64,000 nucleotides of DNA from G965250275 sp965250275 (GCA_965250275.1 OZ252297.1:992001-1056000), one strand, 5' to 3'; shown: positions 1-15,273, counted from the stretch's first letter. Notes: a model not told the origin generated them from the letters alone. Numbers and translations: made by a program.

Positions 1-60
1 GAAGCCGAAGAGATCAAAGGCAAGCTGGAAGCAGCTGGCGCCGAGGTCGAACTGGCTTAA
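1..60 (+). CDS. rplL: 50S ribosomal protein L7/L12, 3' end only
   Basis: The first 19 codons of the window encode the C-terminal tail of L7/L12, ending in the typical GAEVELA sequence before a TAA stop. The 5' part lies outside the window. L7/L12 forms the ribosomal stalk that recruits translational GTPases. Its position just upstream of rpoB and rpoC is the standard rplJ-rplL-rpoB-rpoC arrangement, which supports the call despite the short fragment. Confidence 0.9.
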   Translation, partial: EAEEIKGKLEAAGAEVELA

Positions 61-70
61 GCCAACACAT

Positions 71-135
71 CGGCGGGGTTTCCCGCCGCAGGCAAATCTT
101 CAGGGGCGTTCCGGTTGTCGGGGCGCCCCTTTAAT
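71..135 (+). terminator. Tandem hairpins after rplL
   Basis: Two GC-rich stem-loops follow rplL: CGGCGGG/CCCGCCG (71-77 with 82-88) and AGGGGCG/CGCCCCT (102-108 with 124-130), the second followed by a short T-rich tract. This looks like an intrinsic terminator or the partial attenuator commonly found between rplL and rpoB, which lowers rpoBC expression relative to the ribosomal genes. Strength was not computed. Confidence 0.6.
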
Positions 136-626
136 TATGTTCGGGGCCAGATGTCTGGTGAGATGTTCCAGTGATTGAGTCTTGCCAAGACCCGTTAGCA
201 AGTAATCCATCGAAGTGACGCTGAATCATAGGGCATTGCCAGACCCAGTGCGTGTCATCTAGGCTGAGTGGGCCCGAATGCCGGATCGCTCACGGTTTCG
301 AGAGATGTTTTGCGACTTTTCTCGGACGCTCCGGTTGTGCTTTTGCAATCCAACCTCTATTTGGAGGCTTCCGCTGGGAGCGTTGATTCGCCCCCGGCTT
401 TTTGCGTCGTAGGTATGGCAGGAGCAGGCACCCAGACTTCACCTTTGAGATCTTTCGCAAAAAGCCGCTGCACAACACCCGCAAGGCGGTTTTTTAGGAA
501 AGATTGAGATCGGGCGCGCGCCATGGGCAGGTGCGCAGGTATAGATCTTCTTTTCTATCTTTGAGAGTTCGCGCCGGACCGCCCCCCCGGACTGCGGACG
601 CCACAAAGATGGAGTGCGAAAACCGC
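136..626 (+). other. Long rplL-rpoB leader without a gene
   Basis: About 490 bases separate the rplL terminator from the rpoB start. Short open frames exist here, but none has a ribosome binding site or protein-like composition. A run of six T follows a weak CCGC/GCGG stem near 479-496, a possible attenuator. No promoter could be assigned with confidence. The frame of rpoB is open upstream of its true start, so an annotator could wrongly extend rpoB into this leader. Confidence 0.5.
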
Positions 627-4763
<4,137 letters not shown>

Positions 4764-4813
4764 GGGCGCTGCCCTTTTTCCCGTCCACCCTTCCGCAAGA
4801 TTTGAGGTAACAA

Positions 4814-7800
4814 ATGAACCAGGAACTGACAAACAACCCGTTTAACCCGCTGACGCCCCCGAAAGTTTTCGACGAGATCAAGGTCTCGTTGGCGTCGCCC
4901 GAGCGGATCCTGTCTTGGTCCTACGGCGAAATCAAAAAGCCGGAAACCATCAACTACCGGACGTTCAAACCTGAGCGTGACGGCCTGTTCTGCGCGCGCA
5001 TCTTTGGCCCGATCAAAGATTACGAATGCCTGTGCGGCAAGTATAAGCGGATGAAGTATCGCGGCGTTGTCTGCGAGAAATGCGGCGTGGAAGTCACTCT
5101 TCAGAAAGTCCGCCGCGAGCGTATGGGCCATATCGAACTGGCAGCACCCGTTGCGCATATCTGGTTTCTGAAGTCGCTGCCGTCCCGCATCGGCCTGATG
5201 CTGGACATGACACTGCGCGATCTGGAACGCGTGCTCTATTTCGAGAACTACGTGGTGATCGAACCCGGCCTGACGGATCTCACCTACGGTCAGATGCTGA
5301 CCGAAGAGGAGTTCATGGATGCGCAGGACGCCTATGGCATGGACGCTTTCACCGCCAATATCGGCGCTGAAGCCATCCGTGACATGCTGGCCCAGATCGA
5401 TCTGGAAGCCGAAGCAGAGCAACTGCGCGCCGATCTGGCCGAGGCAACGGGTGAACTGAAGCCCAAGAAGATCATTAAGCGTCTGAAAGTGGTCGAGAGC
5501 TTCCTGGAATCCGGCAACCGCCCGGAATGGATGGTTCTGACCGTAATTCCGGTCATTCCGCCGGAATTGCGTCCGCTGGTGCCGCTGGATGGGGGCCGTT
5601 TCGCGACGTCTGATCTGAACGATCTGTATCGCCGCGTTATCAACCGGAATAACCGCCTGAAACGACTGATCGAGTTGCGCGCGCCGGACATCATCGTCCG
5701 CAACGAAAAGCGGATGCTGCAGGAATCCGTGGACGCTCTGTTTGACAACGGCCGTCGTGGCCGTGTGATCACCGGCGCCAACAAGCGCCCGCTGAAATCG
5801 CTGTCGGACATGCTGAAAGGCAAGCAGGGTCGTTTCCGTCAGAACCTTCTGGGCAAACGCGTCGACTTCTCGGGCCGTTCGGTCATCGTGACCGGTCCGG
5901 AACTCAAGCTGCATCAGTGTGGTTTGCCCAAGAAGATGGCGCTCGAACTGTTCAAGCCGTTCATCTACTCGCGCCTCGAAGCCAAAGGTCTGTCTTCGAC
6001 CGTGAAACAGGCGAAGAAACTGGTGGAGAAGGAGCGTCCCGAAGTTTGGGACATTCTCGACGAGGTGATCCGTGAACACCCTGTCATGCTGAACCGTGCA
6101 CCGACGCTGCACCGTCTTGGCATTCAGGCGTTCGAGCCGGTCCTGATCGAAGGCAAAGCCATTCAGCTGCACCCGCTCGTCTGTTCGGCCTTCAACGCCG
6201 ACTTCGACGGGGACCAGATGGCCGTTCACGTTCCGCTGAGCCTTGAGGCCCAGCTGGAAGCGCGTGTTCTGATGATGTCGACGAACAACGTTCTGTCACC
6301 TGCAAACGGTGCACCGATTATCGTTCCGTCGCAGGATATGATCCTCGGTCTCTACTACGTCACGCTGGAGCGTGAAGGCATGAAGGGCGAGGGCAAGATC
6401 TTCGGCTCGATCGATGAAGTTCAGCACGCGCTGGATGCCGGTGAAGTGCATTTGCACTCCAAAATCACCGCGCGTATCACGCAGATCGACGACGAAGGCA
6501 ACGAGGTTCAGCGGCGCTTTGAAACCACCCCGGGCCGTGTGCGCCTGGGTGCCCTGCTGCCGTTGAACGCCAAGGCACCGTTCGATCTGGTCAACCAACT
6601 GCTGCGCAAGAAGGAAGTCCAGCAGGTGATCGACACGGTCTATCGCTACTGCGGTCAGAAAGAGTCGGTGATTTTCTGCGACCAGATCATGACGATGGGT
6701 TTCCGCGAAGCGTTTCGCGCCGGCATTTCGTTCGGCAAGGACGACATGCTGATCCCGGACACCAAGTGGCCCATCGTTGATGAAACGCGTGAGCAGGTGA
6801 AGGACTTCGAACAGCAATACATGGACGGCCTGATCACCCAGGGTGAGAAGTACAACAAAGTCGTCGATGCATGGTCGAAGTGTAACGATCGCGTCACTGA
6901 AGCGATGATGGGCTCCATCTCGGCCAGCGACAAGGACGAGGCCGGATCCGAACAGGAACCGAACTCGGTCTACATGATGGCGCATTCCGGTGCGCGGGGC
7001 TCGGTCACACAGATGAAACAGCTGGGCGGCATGCGTGGCCTGATGGCCAAGCCGAACGGCGACATCATCGAAACGCCGATCATCTCGAACTTCAAGGAAG
7101 GTCTGACCGTTCTTGAATACTTCAACTCGACCCACGGTGCGCGTAAGGGCCTGTCTGACACGGCTCTGAAAACTGCGAACTCGGGTTACCTGACACGGCG
7201 TCTGGTGGATGTGGCTCAGGATTGCATTGTGCGCATGCACGACTGTGGCACTGAAAACGCCATCACGGCCGAACCAGCAGTGAATGACGGTGAGGTTGTC
7301 GCGTCTTTGGGCGAGCGTGTTCTGGGTCGCGTCGCGGCAGAGGACATCCTCAAGCCTGGGACAGACGAAGTGCTGGTCGCCCGCGGCCAACTCATTGATG
7401 AACGCATGGCGGACGTCATCGAAGAGGTTGGCCTTCAAAGTGCCCGCATCCGGTCGCCATTGACCTGCGAAGCGGAGGAAGGCGTGTGCGCCATGTGCTA
7501 TGGTCGTGACCTCGCACGCGGGACCATGGTGAACACCGGCGAAGCGGTTGGCATCATTGCCGCCCAGTCGATCGGTGAACCGGGCACCCAGCTGACGATG
7601 CGGACGTTCCACATCGGCGGCGTTGCTCAGGGTGGCCAACAGTCCTTCCTCGAGGCCAGCCAGGCCGGCAAGATCGTGTTCGAAAACGCTCAGACCCTTG
7701 AGAACGCTTCTGGCGATATCATGGTTATGGGCCGGAACATGAAACTGGTCATTCAGGATGAACATGGTGAGGAACGTGCCAGCCATAAGGTTGGGTACGG

Positions 7801-9055
7801 CTCGAAGCTGTTCGTCAAGGACGGTCAGGATGTGTCGCGTGGAGACAAACTCTTTGAGTGGGACCCGTACACGTTGCCGATCATCGCCGAGAAGGCCGGC
7901 ACGACCAAGTTCGTCGATCTGGTCAGCGGGATCGCCGTTCGCGACGAAACCGATGACGCGACAGGCATGACGCAGAAGATCGTGATCGACTGGCGTGCGG
8001 CACCAAAGGGCAATGAGCTCAAGCCCGAGATCATTCTGGTCGGTGACGATGGTGAACCGGTGCGCAACGACGCGGGGAACCCGGTGACCTATCCGATGTC
8101 AGTGGACGCGGTTCTGTCCGTAGAGGACGGCCAAAACATCCAGGCCGGTGACGTCGTGGCGCGAATTCCTCGTGAAGGTGCCAAGACCAAGGACATCACC
8201 GGTGGTTTGCCACGGGTTGCGGAACTTTTCGAAGCCCGTCGTCCCAAGGATCACGCCATCATCGCCGAGATCGACGGCTATGTGCGGTTCGGACGCGACT
8301 ACAAAAACAAGCGCCGGATCAGCATCGAACCTGCCGATGAAACGCTGGAGCCAACGGAATACATGGTGCCCAAGGGCAAGCATATTCCGGTTCAGGAAGG
8401 CGACTTCATCCAGAAGGGCGACTACATCATGGACGGCAACCCGGCGCCGCATGACATCCTGTCCATTCTGGGTGTTGAGGCTCTGGCCGACTACATGATC
8501 GACGAGGTTCAGGACGTCTATCGCCTGCAAGGTGTGAAGATCAACGACAAGCATATCGAAGTGATCGTGCGCCAGATGCTGCAAAAGTGGGAAATCCAGG
8601 ATTCCGGGGACACCACGCTGCTGAAAGGCGAGCATGTCGACAAACAAGAGTTCGATCTGGCCTGTGAGAAGGCAATCGCCAAGGGCGGTCGTCCGGCACA
8701 GGGCGAGCCGATCCTCTTGGGGATCACCAAGGCGTCGTTGCAGACACGGTCGTTCATCTCGGCTGCGTCGTTCCAGGAAACCACGCGTGTGCTGACCGAA
8801 GCCTCGGTTCAGGGCAAGAAAGACAAACTGGTTGGCCTGAAAGAGAATGTGATCGTTGGTCGCCTGATCCCTGCCGGGACCGGCGGCGCCACCCAACGGG
8901 TCCGTCGCATTGCGACCGAGCGTGACAACGTCGTGATCGAAGCGCGTCGCGAAGAAGCCGAAGCCGCAGCGGCACTGGCGGCTCCGACAGCGGATGACAT
9001 CATCGGCGGAGACGAGTTCGACAGCTTCGTCCAAACGCCGGAAAGCCGCGATTGA
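4814..9055 (+). CDS. rpoC: DNA-directed RNA polymerase subunit beta'
   Basis: This 1413-residue beta' subunit has the N-terminal zinc site (Cys72, Cys74, Cys87, Cys90), the catalytic NADFDGDQMAVH motif starting at Asn461 whose aspartates bind the active-site magnesium, and the second zinc site around residues 885-895 (CEAEEGVCAMC). A GAGG sequence precedes the ATG. It forms the core polymerase with RpoB. The gene is full length and ends just before a terminator. Confidence 0.98.
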   Translation: MNQELTNNPFNPLTPPKVFDEIKVSLASPERILSWSYGEIKKPETINYRTFKPERDGLFCARIFGPIKDYECLCGKYKRMKYRGVVCEKCGVEVTLQKVRRERMGHIELAAPVAHIWFLKSLPSRIGLMLDMTLRDLERVLYFENYVVIEPGLTDLTYGQMLTEEEFMDAQDAYGMDAFTANIGAEAIRDMLAQIDLEAEAEQLRADLAEATGELKPKKIIKRLKVVESFLESGNRPEWMVLTVIPVIPPELRPLVPLDGGRFATSDLNDLYRRVINRNNRLKRLIELRAPDIIVRNEKRMLQESVDALFDNGRRGRVITGANKRPLKSLSDMLKGKQGRFRQNLLGKRVDFSGRSVIVTGPELKLHQCGLPKKMALELFKPFIYSRLEAKGLSSTVKQAKKLVEKERPEVWDILDEVIREHPVMLNRAPTLHRLGIQAFEPVLIEGKAIQLHPLVCSAFNADFDGDQMAVHVPLSLEAQLEARVLMMSTNNVLSPANGAPIIVPSQDMILGLYYVTLEREGMKGEGKIFGSIDEVQHALDAGEVHLHSKITARITQIDDEGNEVQRRFETTPGRVRLGALLPLNAKAPFDLVNQLLRKKEVQQVIDTVYRYCGQKESVIFCDQIMTMGFREAFRAGISFGKDDMLIPDTKWPIVDETREQVKDFEQQYMDGLITQGEKYNKVVDAWSKCNDRVTEAMMGSISASDKDEAGSEQEPNSVYMMAHSGARGSVTQMKQLGGMRGLMAKPNGDIIETPIISNFKEGLTVLEYFNSTHGARKGLSDTALKTANSGYLTRRLVDVAQDCIVRMHDCGTENAITAEPAVNDGEVVASLGERVLGRVAAEDILKPGTDEVLVARGQLIDERMADVIEEVGLQSARIRSPLTCEAEEGVCAMCYGRDLARGTMVNTGEAVGIIAAQSIGEPGTQLTMRTFHIGGVAQGGQQSFLEASQAGKIVFENAQTLENASGDIMVMGRNMKLVIQDEHGEERASHKVGYGSKLFVKDGQDVSRGDKLFEWDPYTLPIIAEKAGTTKFVDLVSGIAVRDETDDATGMTQKIVIDWRAAPKGNELKPEIILVGDDGEPVRNDAGNPVTYPMSVDAVLSVEDGQNIQAGDVVARIPREGAKTKDITGGLPRVAELFEARRPKDHAIIAEIDGYVRFGRDYKNKRRISIEPADETLEPTEYMVPKGKHIPVQEGDFIQKGDYIMDGNPAPHDILSILGVEALADYMIDEVQDVYRLQGVKINDKHIEVIVRQMLQKWEIQDSGDTTLLKGEHVDKQEFDLACEKAIAKGGRPAQGEPILLGITKASLQTRSFISAASFQETTRVLTEASVQGKKDKLVGLKENVIVGRLIPAGTGGATQRVRRIATERDNVVIEARREEAEAAAALAAPTADDIIGGDEFDSFVQTPESRD

Positions 9056-9078
9056 TCCGACAGTCAAATCACAGATCG

Positions 9079-9110
9079 GGGGCTCCGCAGATTGCGGGGC
9101 CCCTGTTCGT
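9079..9110 (+). terminator. Intrinsic terminator after rpoC
   Basis: An 11-bp stem with one mismatch (GGGGCTCCGCA at 9079-9089 pairing with TGCGGGGCCCC at 9093-9103) and a short loop is followed by a weak T-rich tract. It ends the rpoBC transcript. Confidence 0.75.
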
Positions 9111-9230
9111 TTGGGATGGGCGTTTACGCTCCATTAGTTTTGATGCCGATGTAGTTGAGAGCTCAGGCCGACGAACTGCTACGCGGCTCAGTCATGCTCA
9201 CATGTTTCTTGTCAATTTGGATCAGCGCCG

Positions 9231-10103
9231 GTGCATCTGAGTCCCAATTTGACCGGCGCGTTTTTCATGATGGGCAGCATGGCGGCCTTCACGATCAATG
9301 ACGCCCTTATCAAAGCGACCGGCGGCGCCCTGCCGCTGTTTCAGCTTTTGACCCTGCGCGGTATTCTCACAACCATCTTCATCTTCGCATTGGCCATGCA
9401 TCAAAGCGTGGTGATCTTCCGATTGCCGCGCAAGGATTGGGGCCTGATTGCGTTGCGGAGCATTGGAGAGATTGGCGCTGCCTATTTCTTTTTGACCGCA
9501 TTGCTGAACATGCCATTGGCCAATGTGACCGCCATCCTGCAGGTGTTGCCCCTGACGGTGACCTTGGGTGCGGCGCTGTTCTTTGGCGAGTCCTTCGGCT
9601 GGCGGCGCATGCTTGCGATCATGATCGGCTTTTGCGGAATGCTGTTGATTGTGCGGCCTGGGCCTGATGGCTTCAGTCTCTACGCCATTTACGCGCTTGC
9701 GGCGGTCTGCTGCGTGACGCTGCGTGATCTGGTGACGCGGCGTATGTCAAAACAGGTCCCGTCCCTCATGGTGACGCTTGTCACGTCAATCGCGGTTCTT
9801 GTTTTTGCGGGCGCGGCTTCGTCAACGGTCGACTGGGTGCCGCTCGATGCGCGCCTGGCAGCGCTGATATTGGGCGCGTCGGTGTTCGTCATTGCGGCCT
9901 ATCTGTTCAGCGTGATGGTCATGCGCGTGGGCGAAGTGTCGTTTGTTGCACCGTTTCGTTACACCGGGCTGGTCTGGGCGCTGCTGCTGGGGTGGCTCAT
10001 GTTTGGGGACTGGCCTGATTCCCTGACGCTGCTTGGTGCCGCGATCGTAGTGGCGTCAGGCCTGTTCACGCTCTATCGCGAACGGCAGTCTTTGCACCAC
10101 TAA
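9231..10103 (+). CDS. EamA/DMT-superfamily exporter
   Basis: A 290-residue protein of about ten hydrophobic segments arranged as two EamA repeats, typical of 10-TMS drug/metabolite transporters in the inner membrane. It starts with GTG at 9231; an ATG at 9267 is an alternative start. The N-terminal stretch (NLTGAFFMMGSMAAFTINDA) is like roseobacter EamA proteins. The substrate cannot be read from sequence. It stands alone between the rpoBC terminator and the str-operon promoter, so it is probably expressed independently. Confidence 0.85.
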   Translation: MHLSPNLTGAFFMMGSMAAFTINDALIKATGGALPLFQLLTLRGILTTIFIFALAMHQSVVIFRLPRKDWGLIALRSIGEIGAAYFFLTALLNMPLANVTAILQVLPLTVTLGAALFFGESFGWRRMLAIMIGFCGMLLIVRPGPDGFSLYAIYALAAVCCVTLRDLVTRRMSKQVPSLMVTLVTSIAVLVFAGAASSTVDWVPLDARLAALILGASVFVIAAYLFSVMVMRVGEVSFVAPFRYTGLVWALLLGWLMFGDWPDSLTLLGAAIVVASGLFTLYRERQSLHH

Positions 10104-10203
10104 CCCGCAGCGGCAGTACTACGTTGCAGCGGGTGAATTTTGCGATACCAAGGCGGGCGATTGCCAGGTGCGCACGGTCCCGCGAGGCTGCGACGAGCGC
10201 CTG

Positions 10204-10232
10204 TTGACAGTACCCGCGACTCCCCCTATACG
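10204..10232 (+). promoter_or_regulatory. Candidate promoter of the str operon
   Basis: A perfect TTGACA (10204-10209) and TATACG (10227-10232) are separated by exactly 17 bases, about 250 bases upstream of rpsL. The spacer ends in a run of C. Related elements precede rplB and rplO in this window. The remaining leader (10233-10483) holds no gene. Confidence 0.65.
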
Positions 10233-10483
10233 CCCGCTATCTCGGAACCGGGCTCTGCCCGACAGCCGAATTCAGAACTGAAGTGGTCACGATCCGGTCT
10301 TTTTGGCCCGATCCTCTGGATACCCACCGCGTCGTTCCCGAAAGTTGGGGCGAAGGCGGTTTTTTGCGTCGTTCCCGAGGGGCGATTTGGCCGTTTCGCG
10401 GACGCGTGGAGCTGGCAAGACTTGAAACCGCAGGGAACGCCCCTGCACGACACATGTGTTGATGAGACGGGGAAAGAACCGGA

Positions 10484-10855
10484 ATGCCAACGATCCAACA
10501 GCTGATCCGCAAACCGCGGCAGCCAAAAGTGAAACGCTCGAAGTCCATGCACCTGCAGGAATGCCCGCAGAAGCGTGGCGTTTGCACGCGTGTTTACACA
10601 ACCACGCCAAAGAAACCGAACTCGGCCATGCGGAAAGTCGCAAAAGTGCGCCTGACCAATGGTTTCGAGGTCATTTCCTACATCCCCGGTGAAAGCCACA
10701 ACCTTCAGGAACACTCTGTGGTCCTGATCCGCGGCGGTCGTGTCAAAGACCTTCCCGGTGTGCGCTATCACATCCTGCGCGGTGTATTGGATACGCAAGG
10801 CGTCAAAGACCGCAAACAGCGCCGCTCGAAATACGGCGCCAAGCGTCCGAAGTAA
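10484..10855 (+). CDS. rpsL: 30S ribosomal protein S12
   Basis: S12 (123 residues, usual length), a decoding-site protein of the small subunit. It starts MPTIQQLIRKPRQ, and the TPKKPNSA segment around residue 42 carries the lysine expected of streptomycin-sensitive ribosomes. A purine-rich GGGGAAAG sequence lies upstream of the ATG. First gene of the str block, followed after 12 bases by rpsG. Confidence 0.98.
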   Translation: MPTIQQLIRKPRQPKVKRSKSMHLQECPQKRGVCTRVYTTTPKKPNSAMRKVAKVRLTNGFEVISYIPGESHNLQEHSVVLIRGGRVKDLPGVRYHILRGVLDTQGVKDRKQRRSKYGAKRPK

Positions 10856-10867
10856 GAGGAATTCGAT

Positions 10868-11338
10868 ATGTCCCGCCGTCACGCCGCTGAAAAACGTGAA
10901 GTCCTGCCCGATGCCAAGTATGGCGATCTGGTTCTGACCAAGTTCATGAACAACTTGATGATCGATGGCAAAAAGTCCGTCGCAGAACGCATCGTCTACA
11001 ACGCGATGGATCGCGTTGAGAGCAAGATCAAACGTTCGCCGGTCGAGGTCTTCCACGAAGCTCTCGAAAACATCCAACCTTCCGTCGAAGTGCGTTCGCG
11101 CCGTGTTGGTGGCGCCACATACCAGGTGCCCGTCGAAGTGCGTCCCGAGCGCCGTCAGGCTCTGGCCATCCGCTGGCTGATCAACGCCAGCCGCGCCCGC
11201 AACGAAAACACGATGGAAGAGCGCCTTGCAGGAGAGTTGCTGGACGCCGTTCAGTCCCGTGGCTCCGCTGTGAAAAAGCGCGAAGACACCCACAAGATGG
11301 CAGAGGCCAACAAAGCCTTCTCGCATTACCGCTGGTAA
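10868..11338 (+). CDS. rpsG: 30S ribosomal protein S7
   Basis: S7 (156 residues) organises the 3' major domain (head) of 16S rRNA. It begins MSRRHAAEKREVLPD and shows the conserved KFMNNLMIDGKK and RALAIRW-like segments. AGAGGA precedes the start. It lies between rpsL and fusA as in the classical str operon, where S7 is the known autoregulator in E. coli; conservation of that control here was not tested. Confidence 0.98.
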   Translation: MSRRHAAEKREVLPDAKYGDLVLTKFMNNLMIDGKKSVAERIVYNAMDRVESKIKRSPVEVFHEALENIQPSVEVRSRRVGGATYQVPVEVRPERRQALAIRWLINASRARNENTMEERLAGELLDAVQSRGSAVKKREDTHKMAEANKAFSHYRW

Positions 11339-11362
11339 CCCCATTTTCTGAGGCACAGACTC

Positions 11363-13480
11363 ATGGCACGCGAATACCCGCTCGACCGCTACCGTAACTT
11401 CGGCATCATGGCCCATATCGATGCAGGCAAAACCACCTGCAGCGAACGGATCCTGTATTACACCGGCAAATCCCACAACATTGGGGAAGTGCACGATGGT
11501 GCGGCCACAATGGACTGGATGGAGCAAGAGCAGGAACGCGGGATCACGATCACCTCGGCTGCAACCACCACCTTCTGGGAACGCACCGAGGACGGCCAGA
11601 CGGCTGACACCGAAAAGCACCGGATGAACATCATCGACACCCCCGGCCACGTGGACTTCACCATTGAAGTCGAGCGTTCGCTGGCCGTGTTGGATGGCGC
11701 GATCGCCGTTCTGGATGCCAATGCCGGTGTTGAACCGCAAACAGAGACCGTCTGGCGTCAGGCAGACCGCTACAAGGTTCCGCGGATCGTGTTTGTCAAC
11801 AAGATGGACAAGATCGGCGCGGACTTCTTCAACTGCGTGCACATGATCAAGGACCGGACCGGTGCGGTCCCGTGCCCGATCCAGATTCCGATTGGTGCCG
11901 AAAACAGCCTCGAAGGCGTCGTTGACCTGATCACTATGGAAGAGTGGGTCTGGGCCGGTGAAGACCTGGGCGCCTCCTGGGAGAAGCGTCCGATCCGGGA
12001 CGAGCTCAAAGCGCAGGCCGATGAGTGGCGCGCCAACATGATCGAAACCGCCGTCGAGATGGACGACGACGCGATGGAAGCGTACCTTGAGGGTGAAGAG
12101 CCTGATGTGGAAACGCTGCGCCGTCTCATTCGTGCCGGTACGCTGGCGATTCAGTTTATCCCTGTTCTGTGTGGGTCGGCGTTCAAGAACAAAGGCGTCC
12201 AGCCGCTGCTGAACGCCGTGATCGACTACCTGCCCAGCCCGCTGGACGTGGTCGACTACATGGGCTTTGCACCGGGTGACGACACCGAGACACGGAACAT
12301 CGCCCGCCGGGCTGATGATGACATGCCGTTCTCCGGACTGGCTTTCAAAATCATGAACGACCCGTTTGTGGGATCGCTGACCTTCACGCGGATTTACTCC
12401 GGTCAGATGAAGAAGGGCGACACCCTTCTGAACTCGACCAAAGGCAAGCGCGAGCGCATCGGTCGGATGATGATGATGCACTCGATCAACCGCGAAGAGA
12501 TCGAAGAAGCGTTCGCCGGTGACATCATTGCGCTGGCAGGTCTGAAAGACACCACCACCGGTGATACGCTTTCGGACGTGAAAGAACCGGTGGTTCTTGA
12601 AACCATGACCTTCCCCGATCCGGTGATCGAAATTGCGGTGGAGCCGAAGACCAAGAACGACCAGGAGAAGATGTCTCAGGGTCTGCAGCGTCTGGCCGCC
12701 GAAGATCCGTCCTTCCGCGTCGAAACCGACCTGGAATCCGGTCAGACCATCATGAAAGGCATGGGCGAACTTCACCTGGACATTCTGGTGGACCGCCTGA
12801 AGCGCGAGTTCAAGGTCGAGGCCAACATCGGTGCACCGCAGGTGGCCTACCGCGAGACCATTGGTCACGAAGTCGAGCACACCTATACCCACAAGAAACA
12901 GTCCGGTGGGTCCGGTCAGTTTGCCGAAGTGAAGATGATCATCTCTCCGACGGAACCGGGCGAAGGCTATTCCTTCGAGTCCCGTATCGTGGGCGGTGCG
13001 GTGCCAAAGGAGTACATCCCGGGCGTCGAAAAAGGCATCAAATCGGTCATGGACAGCGGCCCGTTGGCTGGCTTCCCGGTGATCGACTTCAAAGTGGCGC
13101 TCGTCGACGGCAAGTTCCACGATGTGGACTCCAGCGTTCTCGCCTTTGAAATCGCTGCCCGCATGGGCATGCGCGAAGGGATGCGCAAAGCCGGCGCCAA
13201 GATGCTCGAGCCGATCATGAAAGTCGAAGTTGTCACGCCTGAAGATTACACAGGTGGCATCATTGGCGATCTGACATCCCGTCGGGGTCAGGTGACGGGT
13301 CAGGAGCCGCGCGGCAACGCCATTGCGATCAACGCGATGGTGCCGCTGGCGAATATGTTCGGCTACATCAACACGCTGCGCTCGATGTCTTCGGGCCGTG
13401 CCCAGTTCACGATGCAGTTCGATCACTACGATCCGGTGCCGCAGAACATCTCGGACGAGATTCAGGCGAAGTTTGCGTGA
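11363..13480 (+). CDS. fusA: Elongation factor G
   Basis: EF-G (705 residues) is the GTPase that drives translocation and, with RRF, ribosome recycling. The GTP-binding motifs are intact: AHIDAGKTT (residues 17-25), DTPGH from Asp92 and NKMD from Asn146. Full-length domains II to V follow, including the REG-type C-terminal region. Its TGA stop overlaps the start of the next gene, so that lipoprotein gene is probably translationally coupled to it. Confidence 0.98.
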   Translation: MAREYPLDRYRNFGIMAHIDAGKTTCSERILYYTGKSHNIGEVHDGAATMDWMEQEQERGITITSAATTTFWERTEDGQTADTEKHRMNIIDTPGHVDFTIEVERSLAVLDGAIAVLDANAGVEPQTETVWRQADRYKVPRIVFVNKMDKIGADFFNCVHMIKDRTGAVPCPIQIPIGAENSLEGVVDLITMEEWVWAGEDLGASWEKRPIRDELKAQADEWRANMIETAVEMDDDAMEAYLEGEEPDVETLRRLIRAGTLAIQFIPVLCGSAFKNKGVQPLLNAVIDYLPSPLDVVDYMGFAPGDDTETRNIARRADDDMPFSGLAFKIMNDPFVGSLTFTRIYSGQMKKGDTLLNSTKGKRERIGRMMMMHSINREEIEEAFAGDIIALAGLKDTTTGDTLSDVKEPVVLETMTFPDPVIEIAVEPKTKNDQEKMSQGLQRLAAEDPSFRVETDLESGQTIMKGMGELHLDILVDRLKREFKVEANIGAPQVAYRETIGHEVEHTYTHKKQSGGSGQFAEVKMIISPTEPGEGYSFESRIVGGAVPKEYIPGVEKGIKSVMDSGPLAGFPVIDFKVALVDGKFHDVDSSVLAFEIAARMGMREGMRKAGAKMLEPIMKVEVVTPEDYTGGIIGDLTSRRGQVTGQEPRGNAIAINAMVPLANMFGYINTLRSMSSGRAQFTMQFDHYDPVPQNISDEIQAKFA

Positions 13481-14001
13481 TGATACGACGTGTCTTTTTA
13501 GCGCTTGCTGTTGCAACCGTGCTGGTCGCCTGCGCCCAGCCGATTGCAAAGAGCGTTGATACCGGACAGTTTCAGGTTCGCGCGGTGAATGTGGACCTCT
13601 CTCAGTTCGAACGCGTGAAGGGACGGAACATTGATGTCCCGCGTGCGCAGGTTGAACGGGATCTTTCGGCTGCGCTGACAAGAGAACTGACCGCAGCATC
13701 TGCTGGCAATTCAAGACCCGTCGATGTGGATATGAAGATTTTCTCCGTATCCTTGGTGTCTCCTGGGCAGGCGGCTTTGGTTGGGGGACTGAGCAACGTG
13801 AGCGGCGAAATTTCCGTCCGCGATGCCCGGAGCGGGGAAGTTCTGGTTCCGCCGACGGAGATTGCAGGAACACCTTCCGGGTATGCCCCCGGTGGGATCA
13901 TAGCTGTGGCTCTGACGAAGAGTCCGCAAGAAGACTATCAGGCGACGGTAGCGGGTTTTGCAGCCGATGTTAGACGAAGCCTGTATCCGGAAATGAAGTA
14001 A
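13480..14001 (+). CDS. Putative outer-membrane lipoprotein between fusA and tuf
   Basis: A 173-residue protein with a lipoprotein signal: basic start, hydrophobic stretch and an LVAC lipobox placing the lipidated cysteine at residue 18. The ATG at 13480 overlaps the fusA stop by one base (TGATG); a GTG three bases earlier is the alternative. The mature part is a mixed alpha/beta domain (VDMKIFSVSLVSPG and VRDARSGEVLVPP segments) that I cannot assign to a named family; it loosely resembles small lipoproteins of the DUF4410 type. Its place inside the str operon, between two elongation factor genes, is unusual. Confidence 0.8.
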   Translation: MIRRVFLALAVATVLVACAQPIAKSVDTGQFQVRAVNVDLSQFERVKGRNIDVPRAQVERDLSAALTRELTAASAGNSRPVDVDMKIFSVSLVSPGQAALVGGLSNVSGEISVRDARSGEVLVPPTEIAGTPSGYAPGGIIAVALTKSPQEDYQATVAGFAADVRRSLYPEMK

Positions 14002-14013
14002 AGGAGCCCAGAG

Positions 14014-15189
<1,176 letters not shown>

Positions 15190-15210
15190 CAAAAGACCTT
15201 CGGGTTCGAC

Positions 15211-15239
15211 GAGGGCCAGCGGATGAGCCGCTGGTCCTC
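15211..15239 (+). promoter_or_regulatory. Stem-loop between tuf and rpsJ
   Basis: A 12-bp stem (15211-15222 with 15228-15239, one G-U pair) with a five-base loop lies 34 bases before rpsJ. It has no T-run, so it is more likely a processing or regulatory hairpin in the S10 leader than a terminator. Function is inferred only from position. Confidence 0.5.
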
Positions 15240-15273
15240 CTATCAACTCCAAAGCCCCTGAAAGGCTGATACA

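Noticed and set aside
504..626. Upstream in-frame extension of rpoB
   Set aside because: The extension is Arg-rich and lacks similarity to RpoB; the conserved start is MANTFLGQ at 627 with GGAG upstream.
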